NCBI RefSeq assembly: GCF_009910675.1
Contig: NZ_RSEJ01000014.1
Span: 62,001 to 126,000, forward strand
DNA from: Photobacterium alginatilyticum
GTDB taxonomy: Bacteria > Pseudomonadota > Gammaproteobacteria > Enterobacterales > Vibrionaceae
DNA length: 64,000 bases
Direction: 5' to 3'
The notes beneath the pieces were generated by a model. The model was not told the origin of the DNA, did no database searches, and saw only the letters and a list, made by a program, of their open reading frames with translations. How positions within the stretch are numbered: the first letter of the stretch is position 1; each line of letters opens with the position of its first letter. The position numbers were made by a program, and so were the translations under genes. Positions 46,488 through 56,833 of the stretch are shown one piece after another.

Positions 46488-47516
46488 TTAATCTATATCA
46501 TTTGTTGCTTTGCATATGTTATCTAAAATAGACTCAGGGCTAGGTATGACTGCATTGGGTGTCATAGAAATATAATGTTTTTCATAAGTTGGTGTGTATC
46601 TGAATGGTACCGTGGCATAAAATATTCCAACTGTTGGAGTATGAGTGCTAATTGCAACATTACGTATGCCTGTATCTGTACTTACAACAACTGATGCTTT
46701 AGCAATGAAACTAATGACGTCTTCAATATCCATAGAAGGCTGAATGTTTATATTTTCAGACGTTAGCTTTCCTAGCTTAGAAGCTTTTTCACTTTCACTG
46801 ATCCCTTCTAGATAGATATGCTGATAACTAGGTAATTTTTCAGCGGCAAGGTTCATCAAAGACGTCAATTTATCAAAAGGGTACATTTTCCTCTCTTGTG
46901 ATGCACCACCAAAATAGACAATATAAGGTTTTTCACTATCTCTTAGATTGCGGTTGTCAGGGTAACCAAAATCAAGTGGATAAGTAGGGTTATGTCCAAG
47001 AACTTTAAGCATGTGCAACATGCTTTCTACTTCTGGTGTGAAGTCAGAGCGGAAGATAGCAATATCGTATAATAACTTTGCAACTGATGAACGATATGGA
47101 AAGCCAATTTTTAGCTTTGCTTTTGTTAAAGCTAATAACCAATATGAACGGTTTGTAGCTGCAAGATCAAAAATAATATCTTGTTCACCAAGCTCTTTGG
47201 CTTTACGTATTTTTTCTAATTGGGTTACTTTGCGATCACTTTGTCTGCCAGGCATGATATGTACATCATCAACAAGATCGGATGGCATTGCATATTGGTA
47301 GTTCGAAGTTGCACAAAGAGTAATTTTCGCATTGGGAAAAAATTTTCTAGCCTCAATGAGAAATGGACGTGTGATAACTTGATCGCCTAGAGCTGCATGA
47401 CGAATTACTGCAATATTCTTAACTTTGCCAGGGTCAAACTCATTAGCTTGATATGAGCGAGCCTTCTTGGAGGCATAAGCACCTTTTTCAAACCATAAGT
47501 GTTTCATATTGTACAT
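46488..47516 (-). CDS. Glycosyltransferase family 9 in the variable LPS block
   Basis: A 342-residue protein with NIAVIRHAALGDQVITRPFLIEA, IIFDLAATNRSYWLLAL and VVSTDTGIRNVAISTHTPTVGIFYATVPFRYTP, the heptosyltransferase-type GT9 pattern, although the usual GP-H near the end is changed to GIRNVA. It is AT-rich, unlike waaF. It probably adds an outer-core or O-antigen sugar. The start may be three codons later (47507). Confidence 0.78.
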   Translation of the reverse strand: MYNMKHLWFEKGAYASKKARSYQANEFDPGKVKNIAVIRHAALGDQVITRPFLIEARKFFPNAKITLCATSNYQYAMPSDLVDDVHIMPGRQSDRKVTQLEKIRKAKELGEQDIIFDLAATNRSYWLLALTKAKLKIGFPYRSSVAKLLYDIAIFRSDFTPEVESMLHMLKVLGHNPTYPLDFGYPDNRNLRDSEKPYIVYFGGASQERKMYPFDKLTSLMNLAAEKLPSYQHIYLEGISESEKASKLGKLTSENINIQPSMDIEDVISFIAKASVVVSTDTGIRNVAISTHTPTVGIFYATVPFRYTPTYEKHYISMTPNAVIPSPESILDNICKATNDID

Positions 47517-47582
47517 TTCTTAATCCTTACCTGTGCATCATATTTTTGCATATTTATTAAAGGCTTGAGTTGCAGTATATAG

Positions 47583-48833
47583 TCATATTTTAAGCCCAGT
47601 TTTCAACTCACTTGTTTGGTCGATATTCTTACCTTCTTTTAACATAGGTAAGCACAGTGCAAGCATAAAGAAGACCGTATAAGTTTGAATTACCATTTGG
47701 TTACTGTAGAAAATCCCAATAATTAGGAATGAGGATATAACGCAAATGCCAGCTTGCTTGTATTGATGCTTACATCTAATTAACATAAAAGTAATGTAAA
47801 TCAACAAAGAAAGAAAGGTTAGCTCATAAAGTAAGCCATGTTTGACAAGGCTTTCTAGATAGGCGTTATGAGGCTCAGTAAAAGAAAAATATGCCGTTTC
47901 GTTTGTAACATTTGGGCTCGTTTTGCTTATGTAAATCTTGAACTCTTTGGTGTAGTTATTCTCACCCAGTCCAAAAATAACTTTAGTCGGAGATTCTGAC
48001 CAATTATAAGATGTGAAAGCGATTGCTTTTTTCCACATAATTAATCTGGCTGTATTAGATTGATCAACTTTAGTGTCAAGAATACTTTCAACTCGATTAG
48101 TTACCCCTTCAAATTTAGTAGGGAAGACTGTGGTTAGAATGGGTAATGATATTAAACAGACCAAGAAAATTTTAAGGAAAAATTGCTTGTAACAAGATAA
48201 AAGTAATAGGTTAACTACGATAAAAGTTGCTAGCCATGGACCTCTTGACCCTGTTAATACTAGGCACACAATGCTTAGTATGATTACGGTCATTAGCGCA
48301 TATTTGAACTTATCATTTGTTAAGTTAAACCAAAATGGAATAGAAAAAGCCAAGAAATAGCTTAAATTCTCTGACCAGCGTCCGACATCGAGAAAGCTTT
48401 CTAAGCGCAACGGGTTCAAGCCCGTTGTTTTCATTTGGAGAAGGGTGTACAAGCCATAAAAAATAGATAGCAACAGGCCGAGAAGTAAACCAATAATTGC
48501 AGACTGTTTATGCTTTTTGTTATTAAATAAAATAATCAAGTAAGGGAATACCACTAAGAATAGTGATTTTCTTGCAATGTGTACAATGTCATCTAAGTTT
48601 CCTGGTGAAATAAGACAAGAAACTACAGCAATTAAATATGCTATTAATGATATTTTTGTTACTGGGGATGAAAGTGCTTTTTCTCTAAATGCTGAGTTTG
48701 ATATCAGGCTATATAGAAACAGCATAAGTAGAATAGTTACTGATATGTTGATCCCTGCTTTTGATGTAAAAATAGAAAAGCCCAATAATCCAAGTAAAAA
48801 TATTTCTAATTTTTTGATTGTTGTATCTGACAT
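47583..48833 (-). CDS. O-antigen ligase family membrane protein
   Basis: A protein of 416 residues with about ten to twelve hydrophobic segments and a large periplasmic loop (about 250-330). VLTGSRGPWLATFIVVNLLLL and the loop residues FGLGENNY and FTEPHNAYLESLVKHGLL match the Wzy_C/WaaL pattern, including the essential His in PHNAYL. It would join O-antigen or another glycan to the lipid A-core in the periplasm, or polymerise it. The ATG at 48833 lies ten bases after the upstream stop; the frame opens at 48872. Confidence 0.82.
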   Translation of the reverse strand: MSDTTIKKLEIFLLGLLGFSIFTSKAGINISVTILLMLFLYSLISNSAFREKALSSPVTKISLIAYLIAVVSCLISPGNLDDIVHIARKSLFLVVFPYLIILFNNKKHKQSAIIGLLLGLLLSIFYGLYTLLQMKTTGLNPLRLESFLDVGRWSENLSYFLAFSIPFWFNLTNDKFKYALMTVIILSIVCLVLTGSRGPWLATFIVVNLLLLSCYKQFFLKIFLVCLISLPILTTVFPTKFEGVTNRVESILDTKVDQSNTARLIMWKKAIAFTSYNWSESPTKVIFGLGENNYTKEFKIYISKTSPNVTNETAYFSFTEPHNAYLESLVKHGLLYELTFLSLLIYITFMLIRCKHQYKQAGICVISSFLIIGIFYSNQMVIQTYTVFFMLALCLPMLKEGKNIDQTSELKTGLKI

Positions 48834-48843
48834 TTGTTTCTTC

Positions 48844-49971
48844 TCATTGCACTGCTGTTTTATTATAAACAACAGCTAAATTTTCAATATGCTTACTAAT
48901 ATCAAAGTGTGTTTTTGCTCGCAGGCCCAGTTTTTGACCTACTATAGAAATATTTTCTGATTCGCTGATTATTTTCACTAATTTAAGTTGTATCAGGTTT
49001 GAGTCTAAAGGGTTCACTGTAAATGGGTAACTTTCACCTAGAATTTCAGGAATTGCACCTGTATTAGCTCCCAATATTAGTTTATTGGCAGCCATTGCTT
49101 CAATGACGGTTAAGCCAAAAGCCTCGTTGTGCGACAAGATGGCAACGATGTCCATGACGGCAAGCATATTCTCGGTATCTTTTCGAAAGCCGGGAAGATG
49201 GATCTGTTCTGATAAGCCGCTTTGCTTGATGGTTGCCTGAATCTCTTCTACCAGTTCGACATCTGAGCCTTGATCGGCTTGTAACCCGCCGACCATCAGA
49301 AGGTGAAGATTTTGCTCGGGATTTTGTCTTACCAAGGCGATAAATGCGTCAAGTAACTCTTTTTGCCCTTTCGCGTGGTTAAACCGGCCTACAGTACCGA
49401 TGACTGTAGCATCGTCAGGAATACCCAGTTCTTTTTTGGTTTTCAGGACAAGTTCGGTATCGTCAATGGCGGGGCGTATTTCTGTCCCCAGCCACAGGCG
49501 TTGGATTTTTTCTGCCGGTACCGGCAGTGCTTTCAGGTTACGCTTCTTGGTTGCTTCACTGATCGACAGTACTTGATCGACGTGGCTATATACCCAGCGG
49601 TGATACATATCTTTTTTCGGCCGGGTGACCCCCATGTGCTCGGTGAAGATAACTCGGTATGACGACAGGGTGTCCAGTAGGGCAGCAACAACCAGGTCAC
49701 CGGATTTGTGGCAATGGATCAGGTTGACACCGTTTTGCTTAAGCCATTGATGAATGCGATTAAGCTGCCTGATTGATGCAAACTTTGAGTCGACTTCATA
49801 AGTTTCGATGCCTTGTTCTCGCATTCCTTGGGCAACACGGGAGCCTTTTAGACACAGTCCGAGTACTTTCCAGCCTTTTTCTCTGAACTGACCGCCGGTA
49901 CGAATTGGGTACATCTCCAATCCACCCCAACCCTTGGATAGACAAATATGCAATACTGCTTGGTTAGACAT
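48844..49971 (-). CDS. Family 4 glycosyltransferase
   Basis: A 375-residue GT-B enzyme: LHICLSKGWGGLEMYPIRTG, NLIHCHKSGDLVVAALL, VIGTVGRFNHAKGQKELLDAF, and SHNEAFGLTVIEAMAANKLILG (the E-x7-E donor motif). It most likely adds a sugar during LPS core or O-antigen assembly. It reads into the O-antigen ligase gene. A perfect 16-bp hairpin lies between it and hldD upstream. Confidence 0.85.
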   Translation of the reverse strand: MSNQAVLHICLSKGWGGLEMYPIRTGGQFREKGWKVLGLCLKGSRVAQGMREQGIETYEVDSKFASIRQLNRIHQWLKQNGVNLIHCHKSGDLVVAALLDTLSSYRVIFTEHMGVTRPKKDMYHRWVYSHVDQVLSISEATKKRNLKALPVPAEKIQRLWLGTEIRPAIDDTELVLKTKKELGIPDDATVIGTVGRFNHAKGQKELLDAFIALVRQNPEQNLHLLMVGGLQADQGSDVELVEEIQATIKQSGLSEQIHLPGFRKDTENMLAVMDIVAILSHNEAFGLTVIEAMAANKLILGANTGAIPEILGESYPFTVNPLDSNLIQLKLVKIISESENISIVGQKLGLRAKTHFDISKHIENLAVVYNKTAVQ

Positions 49972-50043
49972 TATTTAAAAACCTTTGGGTGCCGGCAGGC
50001 AACTCGCTTCGTCGGTTGAAGATCCGTTGTTATATATTGAGAT

Positions 50044-50079
50044 AACAAGGCAAGCTGGGTATGCCCAGCTTGCCTTGTT
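50044..50079. terminator. 16-bp perfect hairpin after hldD
   Basis: AACAAGGCAAGCTGGG (50044-50059) pairs perfectly with 50064-50079 around TATG. It starts about 20 bases after the hldD stop, as expected for its terminator. Confidence 0.75.
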
Positions 50080-50099
50080 GGATTTATCTCGTCAGCTGA

Positions 50100-51041
50100 C
50101 TAATTAATCAGCGACATGTACTCAGCAACACCTTCGGCGACAGACTTGAACGGTTTGTCGTATCCGGCTGCGCGCACTTTGGTCAGATCGGCCTGAGTAA
50201 AGGCCTGGTAGCGACCTTTCAGGTGCTCTGGGAACGGAATTTCCTCGACCTCACCTTTACCGTGATGCTTGATAACGGCTTTGGCCACTTCGCGGAAAGA
50301 CTCGGCATTGCCGGTACCGCAGTTGAAAATGCCCGAGACATTGTTTTCCCAGAACCAAAGGTTCATCTGGCAGACATCACCGACATAGACAAAGTCACGC
50401 TTGAACGTATCGGAGCCTTCGAACAGTTTCGGATTATCACCTTTGTTGATCTGGGTGTTCAGGTGAAAGGCGACCGAGGCCATGCTGCCTTTATGCTGCT
50501 CGCGAGGACCATAGACGTTAAAGTAGCGGAAACCTGTGATTTGAGACAAGGTTTCACCATGCTCCTCGGCATCTTGCCACAGACGACGGACATAGTTGTC
50601 AAACTGCTGCTTGGAGTAGCCGTAAACGTTCAGCGCACCCTCATACTGCTTCTCTTCGATGAAGTCATGATCGCGACCGCCGTATGTAGCTGCAGAAGAA
50701 GCATATAGGAACGGGATTTGACGCTCAAGGCAGTAATGTAACAATTCTTTTGAATATTCATAGTTGTTAAGCATCATGTACTTGCCATCCCACTCCGTGG
50801 TTGCAGAACATGCGCCTTCATGAAAAATGGCATCGATCGGACCAAATTCGTCACCGGCCATGATCTGGGTAATGAAGTCTTCCTTATCCATGTAATCAGC
50901 GATGTCCAGATCAACCAGGTTGGCAAACTTGGTTCCGTCCTTCAGGTTATCCACAACCAGGATGTCGTTGCGTCCTTGCTCGTTCAGAGCCTTTACGATA
51001 TTGCTGCCGATCATGCCGGCGCCACCAGTTACGATAATCAT
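50100..51041 (-). CDS. hldD: ADP-L-glycero-D-manno-heptose-6-epimerase
   Basis: This 313-residue enzyme starts [20 protein letters not shown], has [19 protein letters not shown], the active-site [33 protein letters not shown] and [18 protein letters not shown]. It makes the heptose donor for the LPS core transferases in this window. It stands alone on its own promoter, divergent from the TetR-type gene. Confidence 0.97.
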   Translation of the reverse strand: MIIVTGGAGMIGSNIVKALNEQGRNDILVVDNLKDGTKFANLVDLDIADYMDKEDFITQIMAGDEFGPIDAIFHEGACSATTEWDGKYMMLNNYEYSKELLHYCLERQIPFLYASSAATYGGRDHDFIEEKQYEGALNVYGYSKQQFDNYVRRLWQDAEEHGETLSQITGFRYFNVYGPREQHKGSMASVAFHLNTQINKGDNPKLFEGSDTFKRDFVYVGDVCQMNLWFWENNVSGIFNCGTGNAESFREVAKAVIKHHGKGEVEEIPFPEHLKGRYQAFTQADLTKVRAAGYDKPFKSVAEGVAEYMSLIN

Positions 51042-51157
51042 GGCTATTCCAGTCTTTAATACATTGGGACAACGGCCGCATAACAGCCACCGCTATAAAT
51101 ATTCTTTGTGATAACATTACACTATTGCCATTGGGCGACGGAAGTAGTGAGAAGCAA

Positions 51158-51802
51158 ATGAAGACCCGCGACAGAATTATTCAGGCAGCACTGGAGCTTT
51201 TCAATGAAAGCGGTGAGCCAAACATAACCACGAACCACATTGCCGCTCATCTGGGGATCAGCCCCGGCAATCTGTATTATCATTTTCGCAATAAAGAAGA
51301 GATTATACACAGTATTTTTGATGAATACGCCCGTGATTTGAGTATTCGTTTCCAGCCTCAAGGGGAATCTAAGGTAACTGCCGATAATTTATTGGGTTAT
51401 CTCGACGCGGTATTTATGTTGATGTGGCGGTATCGTTTTTTCTACGCCAACCTGCCCGATATTCTGCGCAGGGATCCCGAGCTACAGGAAAAATACCTGG
51501 CGGCGCAAGAAGGGCTGCATCAGAACATTATGGGGATGATGAATAGCTTCCGTGCCAGCGAGTTGCTTGACCTTGATGATGATGAACTGCTTAGCCTGGC
51601 CAATACGCTTAAGCTGGTTGCCTCCAGCTGGATTTGCTACCAGACGACCCAGGCTGCCGGGGCAAAAATCACCAAGGCGGTGATCTACCAGGGCGTGTTG
51701 CAGATGCTGAGTATTGTGCGGCCGCTGACAACAGCGAAAGGAAAAGAGCAGGTGATCTTGCTTGAATCGCACTACTGCGAGCAGGTAAAGCGTAATGCTT
51801 AA
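51158..51802 (+). CDS. TetR family transcriptional regulator
   Basis: The protein (214 residues from the ATG at 51158, preceded by GAGAAG) has a standard N-terminal helix-turn-helix: TRDRIIQAALELFNESGEPN, then ITTNHIAAHLGISPGNLYYHFRNKEEII. The rest is helical ligand-binding domain with LMWRYRFFYANLPDIL. The target genes and ligand are unknown. It is divergent from hldD. Confidence 0.85.
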   Translation: MKTRDRIIQAALELFNESGEPNITTNHIAAHLGISPGNLYYHFRNKEEIIHSIFDEYARDLSIRFQPQGESKVTADNLLGYLDAVFMLMWRYRFFYANLPDILRRDPELQEKYLAAQEGLHQNIMGMMNSFRASELLDLDDDELLSLANTLKLVASSWICYQTTQAAGAKITKAVIYQGVLQMLSIVRPLTTAKGKEQVILLESHYCEQVKRNA

Positions 51803-51886
51803 GTGTTGATAGCGCGGCTCTGAGGTGTCTGAGCGGCTATGTCAGGGCGCTCTTTGAGATTTCCGCTGAAAACTGAACGTATGGAA

Positions 51887-52603
51887 TTAGGGGTATAGCG
51901 CTGAAATACGTACCAGTTGGACGTCTTGTTCAGCCAGCTCCGGCAGCTGCTCCTCGAGTGTTGCCAGTGTAACGGGGTAGGGGTGGCCTATGGCGACGGC
52001 ATAACCGTTGCGCTTGGCCCGCCTGACCGCCTGCGCCAGTTGCTGGCGAACAAACTGCGGGGTGCGGAAATGGTCGAGAAAGATGTGGCGGCGCAATGCA
52101 GGGACCCCCTGGGCGCGCGCCTGCTTGAGGGCGACTGACTTTGCCGTTGTCCGGCTGTCGAGAAAATTGACTCCCTGCTCCCCCAGGACATCCATGACCC
52201 AGCCCATCGCCTCGGTATTCTGAGTAAGGGCACTGCCCATATGATTGTTCATGGCGACGGCATTTGGCACCCGGCTCAGGGCATGGCGCAGGGTTTGTTG
52301 GAGCTCGGCCTGTGACATTTTTCCGGTAAGAGTCGTCAGCTCCAGCGGCGCCGTACGCTGTGGCTCCATCGGCATGTGCAGCAGGGTGTCACGCTGTTCC
52401 AATCCGGCCTGTTTGGCCGTGGCAAGATCATAAGGGGTGTCCGGAAGGATAGAGATACTGACTTCCGGCGGCAGGGTAGACAGTGCAGCAGGCATGGCCC
52501 GGTAACCCAAGTCATCAATGACGATGGCGAGTTTGGCTGCGAGGCTGTGTCCTGGCAGCGCCAAGCTGAAGAGCAGAGAAAACCAGAGTGCAATCCATCG
52601 CAT
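51887..52603 (-). CDS. yibQ: Divergent polysaccharide deacetylase family protein (YibQ)
   Basis: A 238-residue protein with a signal peptide (about 1-22), LAIVIDDLGYR, VSISILPDTPYD, LLHMPMEPQ, NNHMGSALTQN and AIGHPYPVTLATLEEQLPEL, the pattern of the YibQ polysaccharide-deacetylase-like family. The substrate is unknown. It lies downstream of envC in the conserved gpmM-envC-yibQ unit. Confidence 0.9.
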   Translation of the reverse strand: MRWIALWFSLLFSLALPGHSLAAKLAIVIDDLGYRAMPAALSTLPPEVSISILPDTPYDLATAKQAGLEQRDTLLHMPMEPQRTAPLELTTLTGKMSQAELQQTLRHALSRVPNAVAMNNHMGSALTQNTEAMGWVMDVLGEQGVNFLDSRTTAKSVALKQARAQGVPALRRHIFLDHFRTPQFVRQQLAQAVRRAKRNGYAVAIGHPYPVTLATLEEQLPELAEQDVQLVRISALYP

Positions 52604-52628
52604 GCCAGGTGTCCTTATCGGTACAAGC

Positions 52629-53786
52629 TTATCTTTTCAGCCAGCCTTTGGGGTTAGTGGGATTGCCTTTTCGGCGGATTTCAAAATACAGTCCCGAACG
52701 TTCCTGTCCGCCGCTGTCACCGACAAGTGCAATGGCTTCGTTGGCCTGTACCACATCACCGACTTTTTTGAGCAAGGTCTGGTTGTAACCGTAGAAGCTC
52801 ATATCGCCTTTGCCATGGTCGATAACCAGCATCAGGCCATACCCGCGTAGCCAGTCCGCGAATACGATTTTCCCCGAGTATACGGCCTTGACCTGGCTGC
52901 CGGTTGCTTTGCCAATTACCATGCCCTTCCAGCGCAGTTCGCCTTGCTGAGGAGTGCCGTACTGATGAAGGATTGCGCCTGTGACCGGCCACGGCAGCTT
53001 GCCTTTGTGCCTTGCCAGCCCGTCCATCGGTACGCGTCTTGCTGCCTCGGCAGCCGCTTTGGCCTTGGCTATTTCTTTGACCAGGCGCTGCTCGTTGCTC
53101 TTGAGCTCGGACAGGTACTGAGAGTCTGATTTTAGCTGGCCCCTGATAGTACGCACTGTTTTATGGCGTTGTCGTTGCTCGCTCTCCAGCGTACTTTTCT
53201 CGGTTTTGAGCCGGGTCAGCAATGTTTTTTGCTGCTGATGCTGCTGGGTCAGTTGGTGTGCCTTCAGCTGTAGCTCCGTTGTGGTGGCGGCGAGTTCGTC
53301 CAGGGTCTTGGCGCGCGCTTCACTGAGGCGTTCGGCATAGATTGACATTCGGTCAAGCTCGGTGCTGTCTTCGCCACTGAGCAACGAGGCTAGCTGGCTG
53401 TTTTTTCCCTGACGGTATTGGGTATTGAGCAGTTCTTTCAGCATCTCTTGCTGGCCGAGTTGCTGTTGCTGAAGGCGTTGCTGTTCTTGCTGAAGCTTAC
53501 TGATGGAGCGGTCGAGCTGTTTGAGCTGGTTATCGGCCTTGTGGATTTTTTTGGCCGTTGCTGCGATAGCAAGCTCCTGCTGTTTTAGGGATTGTTGCAG
53601 CGTATTGATTCTTTTTTGCTTGGTGCTTAGCTGATCCTGCTGGCGGGAGATTTCCTTTTTGACGCCTTCGAGCTGGTTCTGGTTGCTCGCCTGGCTTGGT
53701 TGTGCAGATGTCAGGCATAACAAAGCGCCAGTGCATAATGCACTGGCGCGGAGGATGTTGCCCAGGTATTTGATCTTATCCCGCAT
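52629..53786 (-). CDS. envC: Murein hydrolase activator EnvC
   Basis: This 385-residue protein has an N-terminal membrane/signal segment, a long coiled coil (about 35-240, rich in Gln, Lys and Glu) and a C-terminal LytM-like domain (GAILHQYGTPQQGELRWKGMV, MLVIDHGKGDMSFYGYNQTL). In E. coli EnvC is recruited by FtsEX and activates AmiA/AmiB at the septum; its LytM site is degenerate and not a peptidase. It follows gpmM by about 8 bases. Confidence 0.93.
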   Translation of the reverse strand: MRDKIKYLGNILRASALCTGALLCLTSAQPSQASNQNQLEGVKKEISRQQDQLSTKQKRINTLQQSLKQQELAIAATAKKIHKADNQLKQLDRSISKLQQEQQRLQQQQLGQQEMLKELLNTQYRQGKNSQLASLLSGEDSTELDRMSIYAERLSEARAKTLDELAATTTELQLKAHQLTQQHQQQKTLLTRLKTEKSTLESEQRQRHKTVRTIRGQLKSDSQYLSELKSNEQRLVKEIAKAKAAAEAARRVPMDGLARHKGKLPWPVTGAILHQYGTPQQGELRWKGMVIGKATGSQVKAVYSGKIVFADWLRGYGLMLVIDHGKGDMSFYGYNQTLLKKVGDVVQANEAIALVGDSGGQERSGLYFEIRRKGNPTNPKGWLKR

Positions 53787-53794
53787 GGGGGAGA

Positions 53795-55336
53795 TTATTT
53801 CAGATCAAACAGCACCTGACCAGTCATCTCTGCAGGGATTTCCATATCTGTTAGCGCCAGCATAGTTGGTGCTAGATCAGACAGTTTACCGTCATCTTTC
53901 AGGGTCAGAGACTTGTCACCGACGTAAACCAGCGGTACCGGCAGGTTGGTGTGCGCGGTATGGATACCACCGGTTTCAGGGTTAATCATCATTTCGGCGT
54001 TACCGTGGTCGGCTGTGATCAGCAACTGACCGTCAACTTCTTTGATTGCCTCAATCACTTGGCCAATGCAGCTATCAAGTGCTTCACAAGCCTGGACTGC
54101 AGCATCGTAAACACCGGTATGACCAACCATGTCGCCATTCGGATAGTTGCAGATGATGGTATCGAATTCACCGCTCTTGATGGCTGCAACCAGCTTTTCA
54201 GTCAGCTCCGGTGCACTCATTTCAGGCTGTAGATCATAGGTCGCTACTTTCGGTGAAGCGACTAGCGAGCGAGATTCGCCGTCAAACTCGGTTTCGACAC
54301 CGCCGTTGAAGAAGAAAGTAACGTGCGCGTACTTTTCAGTTTCAGAGATACGCAGCTGCTTCTTACCTTTCTTCGATAGCCACTCGCCCAGCGTGTTATC
54401 AAGGGTTGCTGGTGGGTAAGCAATAGCTAGGTTAATGTCAGCAGCGTACTGGGTTAGCATCACGAAATCAGCCAGCGCAGGCACTTTAGCACGCTCGAAG
54501 CCCGCGAAGTCTGTCTCGAAGGCACGGGTGATCTGGCGGGCACGGTCAGCACGGTAGTTCATGAAGATAACGGCATCGCCATCTTCCATCGCAGCGACGT
54601 CCTGGCCTTCGGCACGGATTTCTGTTGCTTTCACGAACTCATCGTTTTCCTCACGCGCGTAGGCGGCTTCCAGGCCTTCCACGGCAGATGCCGCCGAGAA
54701 CTCGGCTTTCGCAGCGGTAAGCAGGTCGTAAGCGACTTCAACACGATCCCAGTTGTTGTCACGGTCCATCGCGTAGTAGCGACCAACCAGTGACGCCACA
54801 CGGCCTTTGCCTAGTTCGGCAAACAGGGCATCAAAGCGCTCCAGTGATGCCTGTGCGCTACGTGGTGGTGTATCACGGCCGTCCAGGAAGCAATGCAGGT
54901 AGATTTTTTCTGCGCCGCGCTTGGCTGCCATTTCTACCGCTGCTGCAATGTGGTCTTCATGGCTGTGAACACCGCCCGGAGACATCAGGCCCATGATGTG
55001 AACGGCTTTGCCGGCATTGATAGCCTTGTCCATCGCCGCTACAAGGGCTTCGTTTTCGAAGAAGTCGCCGTCGGCAATAGATTTGGTGATGCGTGTCAGA
55101 TCCTGATAAACAACGCGACCGGCACCAATGTTGGTGTGACCAACCTCAGAGTTACCCATCTGACCGTCTGGCAAACCCACATCCATGCCCGAAGCAGAAA
55201 TTAGGGTGTTGGCTTCATTTGCCATCAAGCCGTCCATCACTGGTGTGTTTGCGTTTGCAATTGCGTTGTCGGAATTGTCTTCGCGGTAACCCCAGCCATC
55301 CAGGATAACTAAAGCCAGTGGCTTCTTAGCAGACAT
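53795..55336 (-). CDS. gpmM: 2,3-bisphosphoglycerate-independent phosphoglycerate mutase
   Basis: The protein has 513 residues from the ATG at 55336, which follows GAGAGGA. It starts [15 protein letters not shown], has the catalytic Ser in [15 protein letters not shown] (about residue 63), [21 protein letters not shown] and ADHGNAEMM with metal ligands. It interconverts 3- and 2-phosphoglycerate in glycolysis. The frame continues to 55480, but those codons do not match the family. A long leader hairpin lies upstream. Confidence 0.96.
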   Translation of the reverse strand: MSAKKPLALVILDGWGYREDNSDNAIANANTPVMDGLMANEANTLISASGMDVGLPDGQMGNSEVGHTNIGAGRVVYQDLTRITKSIADGDFFENEALVAAMDKAINAGKAVHIMGLMSPGGVHSHEDHIAAAVEMAAKRGAEKIYLHCFLDGRDTPPRSAQASLERFDALFAELGKGRVASLVGRYYAMDRDNNWDRVEVAYDLLTAAKAEFSAASAVEGLEAAYAREENDEFVKATEIRAEGQDVAAMEDGDAVIFMNYRADRARQITRAFETDFAGFERAKVPALADFVMLTQYAADINLAIAYPPATLDNTLGEWLSKKGKKQLRISETEKYAHVTFFFNGGVETEFDGESRSLVASPKVATYDLQPEMSAPELTEKLVAAIKSGEFDTIICNYPNGDMVGHTGVYDAAVQACEALDSCIGQVIEAIKEVDGQLLITADHGNAEMMINPETGGIHTAHTNLPVPLVYVGDKSLTLKDDGKLSDLAPTMLALTDMEIPAEMTGQVLFDLK

Positions 55337-55759
55337 ATGCTGTCCTCTCGTAAAGTTATAAATCTGAGTGTAATTTAGACCAATTACCTTAAATATCTGC
55401 GAACTATCTAAGGTGATTGGTCTGGTTGTATGTAATTTTACTACAAGTAATGGCCAAAACTGTAGGGCAAGATCAAACAATGCTGTAAATGGATTGTTAT
55501 CTTCCTACGTGAAATATATGCATTTCTGTCTTTGAGTGTAAGCCCTGATTGAGAGTTTTTTTCTATTTCATTGAAAGGTGGAAGCTGAAAACGATTGTTC
55601 AAGGCGTATACTATTATCGCCGGAATCGAGTGAGCCAATACGCGGAATTGTTGACGCCTGCTGTACAACAACGTTGCCGCGGGTATACTCGGGTTCCTTT
55701 GAGGTGGAGTCTGGCCCTGATTTTCAGGTGTCTTGTATTAGGAAAATAGAGCGAAAGTC
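55337..55759. other. Divergent intergenic region, gpmM and yibN
   Basis: A 423-bp stretch with the promoters of both genes. It contains the 15-bp dyad at 55377-55423 in the gpmM leader. No other element was recognised. Confidence 0.5.
55377..55423. promoter_or_regulatory. 15-bp near-perfect dyad in the gpmM leader
   Basis: AGACCAATTACCTTA (55377-55391) pairs with 55409-55423 with one G-T step, across a 17-base spacer. It ends about 40 bases before the gpmM start. It may be an operator or an RNA hairpin in the 5' leader. Confidence 0.5.
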
Positions 55760-56209
55760 ATGCAGCAATACATCGATTTTGTTACAAGTAATCCAATGTT
55801 ATCCCTGGTATGGGTAGGTTTGGTCGTGGCAATCATCGCGTCTTATGTGAAACAGAAGGCCGCGGGCTATAAAGTGGTTACCCCCAATGAAGCGACGGTC
55901 ATGGTGAACCGTGAAGACGGCGTATTCATCGATATCCGTAGCCGTGATGAGTACCGCCAGGGGCATATTTCGGGTGCCCTTCACATTTTGCCGAGCCAAA
56001 TTAAAGAACAGAACTTTTCAGAGCTTGAAAAGCACAAAACAGCCCCAATCATTGTGGTATGCAAGACAGGCCAGACAGCACAAGAGAGTGCCAATCTGTT
56101 ACATAAAGCCGGTTTTGAGAATGTTAATTTGCTGAAGGATGGCCTGATTTCTTGGAATGAAGCCAATCTGCCGCTGATCCGCAGCAAATCCAGCAAGGGC
56201 AAGAAGTAA
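55760..56209 (+). CDS. yibN: Membrane-anchored rhodanese-like protein (YibN)
   Basis: A 149-residue protein with an N-terminal membrane segment (about 11-30, PMLSLVWVGLVVAIIASYV) and a rhodanese domain: DIRSRDEYRQGHISGALHI and VVCKTGQTAQESANLL with the active-site Cys. It would handle sulfur on the cytoplasmic side. It precedes secB, as in E. coli, and reads in the same direction. Confidence 0.93.
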   Translation: MQQYIDFVTSNPMLSLVWVGLVVAIIASYVKQKAAGYKVVTPNEATVMVNREDGVFIDIRSRDEYRQGHISGALHILPSQIKEQNFSELEKHKTAPIIVVCKTGQTAQESANLLHKAGFENVNLLKDGLISWNEANLPLIRSKSSKGKK

Positions 56210-56345
56210 CCCCTTGTCGCTCGGAGCGCGCCATACTAGGCAGTGTCTCCGATGCAAACCGAATTTGTGCAGCGTGTGATAATTATCATGGTTGCGAATA
56301 TTTATGATCTCATGTGATGAGATTGAGAGAGAAAAGGACACGAAA

Positions 56346-56816
56346 ATGGCTGAAGCAGCAAACAACGAAGCACAACAGAACTTCCAGATCCAGCGTATCT
56401 TCCTGAAAGATGTTTCTTTCGAAGCGCCGAATTCACCTGATATGTTCCAGAAAGAGTGGAACCCAGATGTGAAACTGGACCTGGATACCCAGAGCCGCGA
56501 GTTGGGTGAAGGTGTTTTCGAAGTGATTCTTCGTCTGACTGTAACTGTGAAGAACGCCGATGACACGGCATTCCTGTGTGAAGTTCAGCAGGGCGGTATT
56601 TTCTCTGTTTCAGGCATGGAAGCGCCTCAGCTTGCACATTGCCTAGGTGCATTCTGCCCGAATATCCTGTTCCCATATGCGCGTGAAACTATTTCAAGCC
56701 TAGTGGTTAAAGGTACTTTCCCTCAGCTGAACCTGGCACCTGTTAACTTTGATGCTTTGTTCATGAACTACCTTCAGAACCAGGCGCAAGCTAACCCTGA
56801 AAGCACTGAAGCCTAA
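56346..56816 (+). CDS. secB: Protein-export chaperone SecB
   Basis: The protein (156 residues from the ATG at 56346) reads [19 protein letters not shown], then [27 protein letters not shown] and [21 protein letters not shown], all SecB features. It holds precursors unfolded and delivers them to SecA. The frame opens 18 codons earlier without family support. It is followed closely by gpsA. Confidence 0.97.
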   Translation: MAEAANNEAQQNFQIQRIFLKDVSFEAPNSPDMFQKEWNPDVKLDLDTQSRELGEGVFEVILRLTVTVKNADDTAFLCEVQQGGIFSVSGMEAPQLAHCLGAFCPNILFPYARETISSLVVKGTFPQLNLAPVNFDALFMNYLQNQAQANPESTEA

Positions 56817-56833
56817 TCGCTAAAGTGGCCGTT

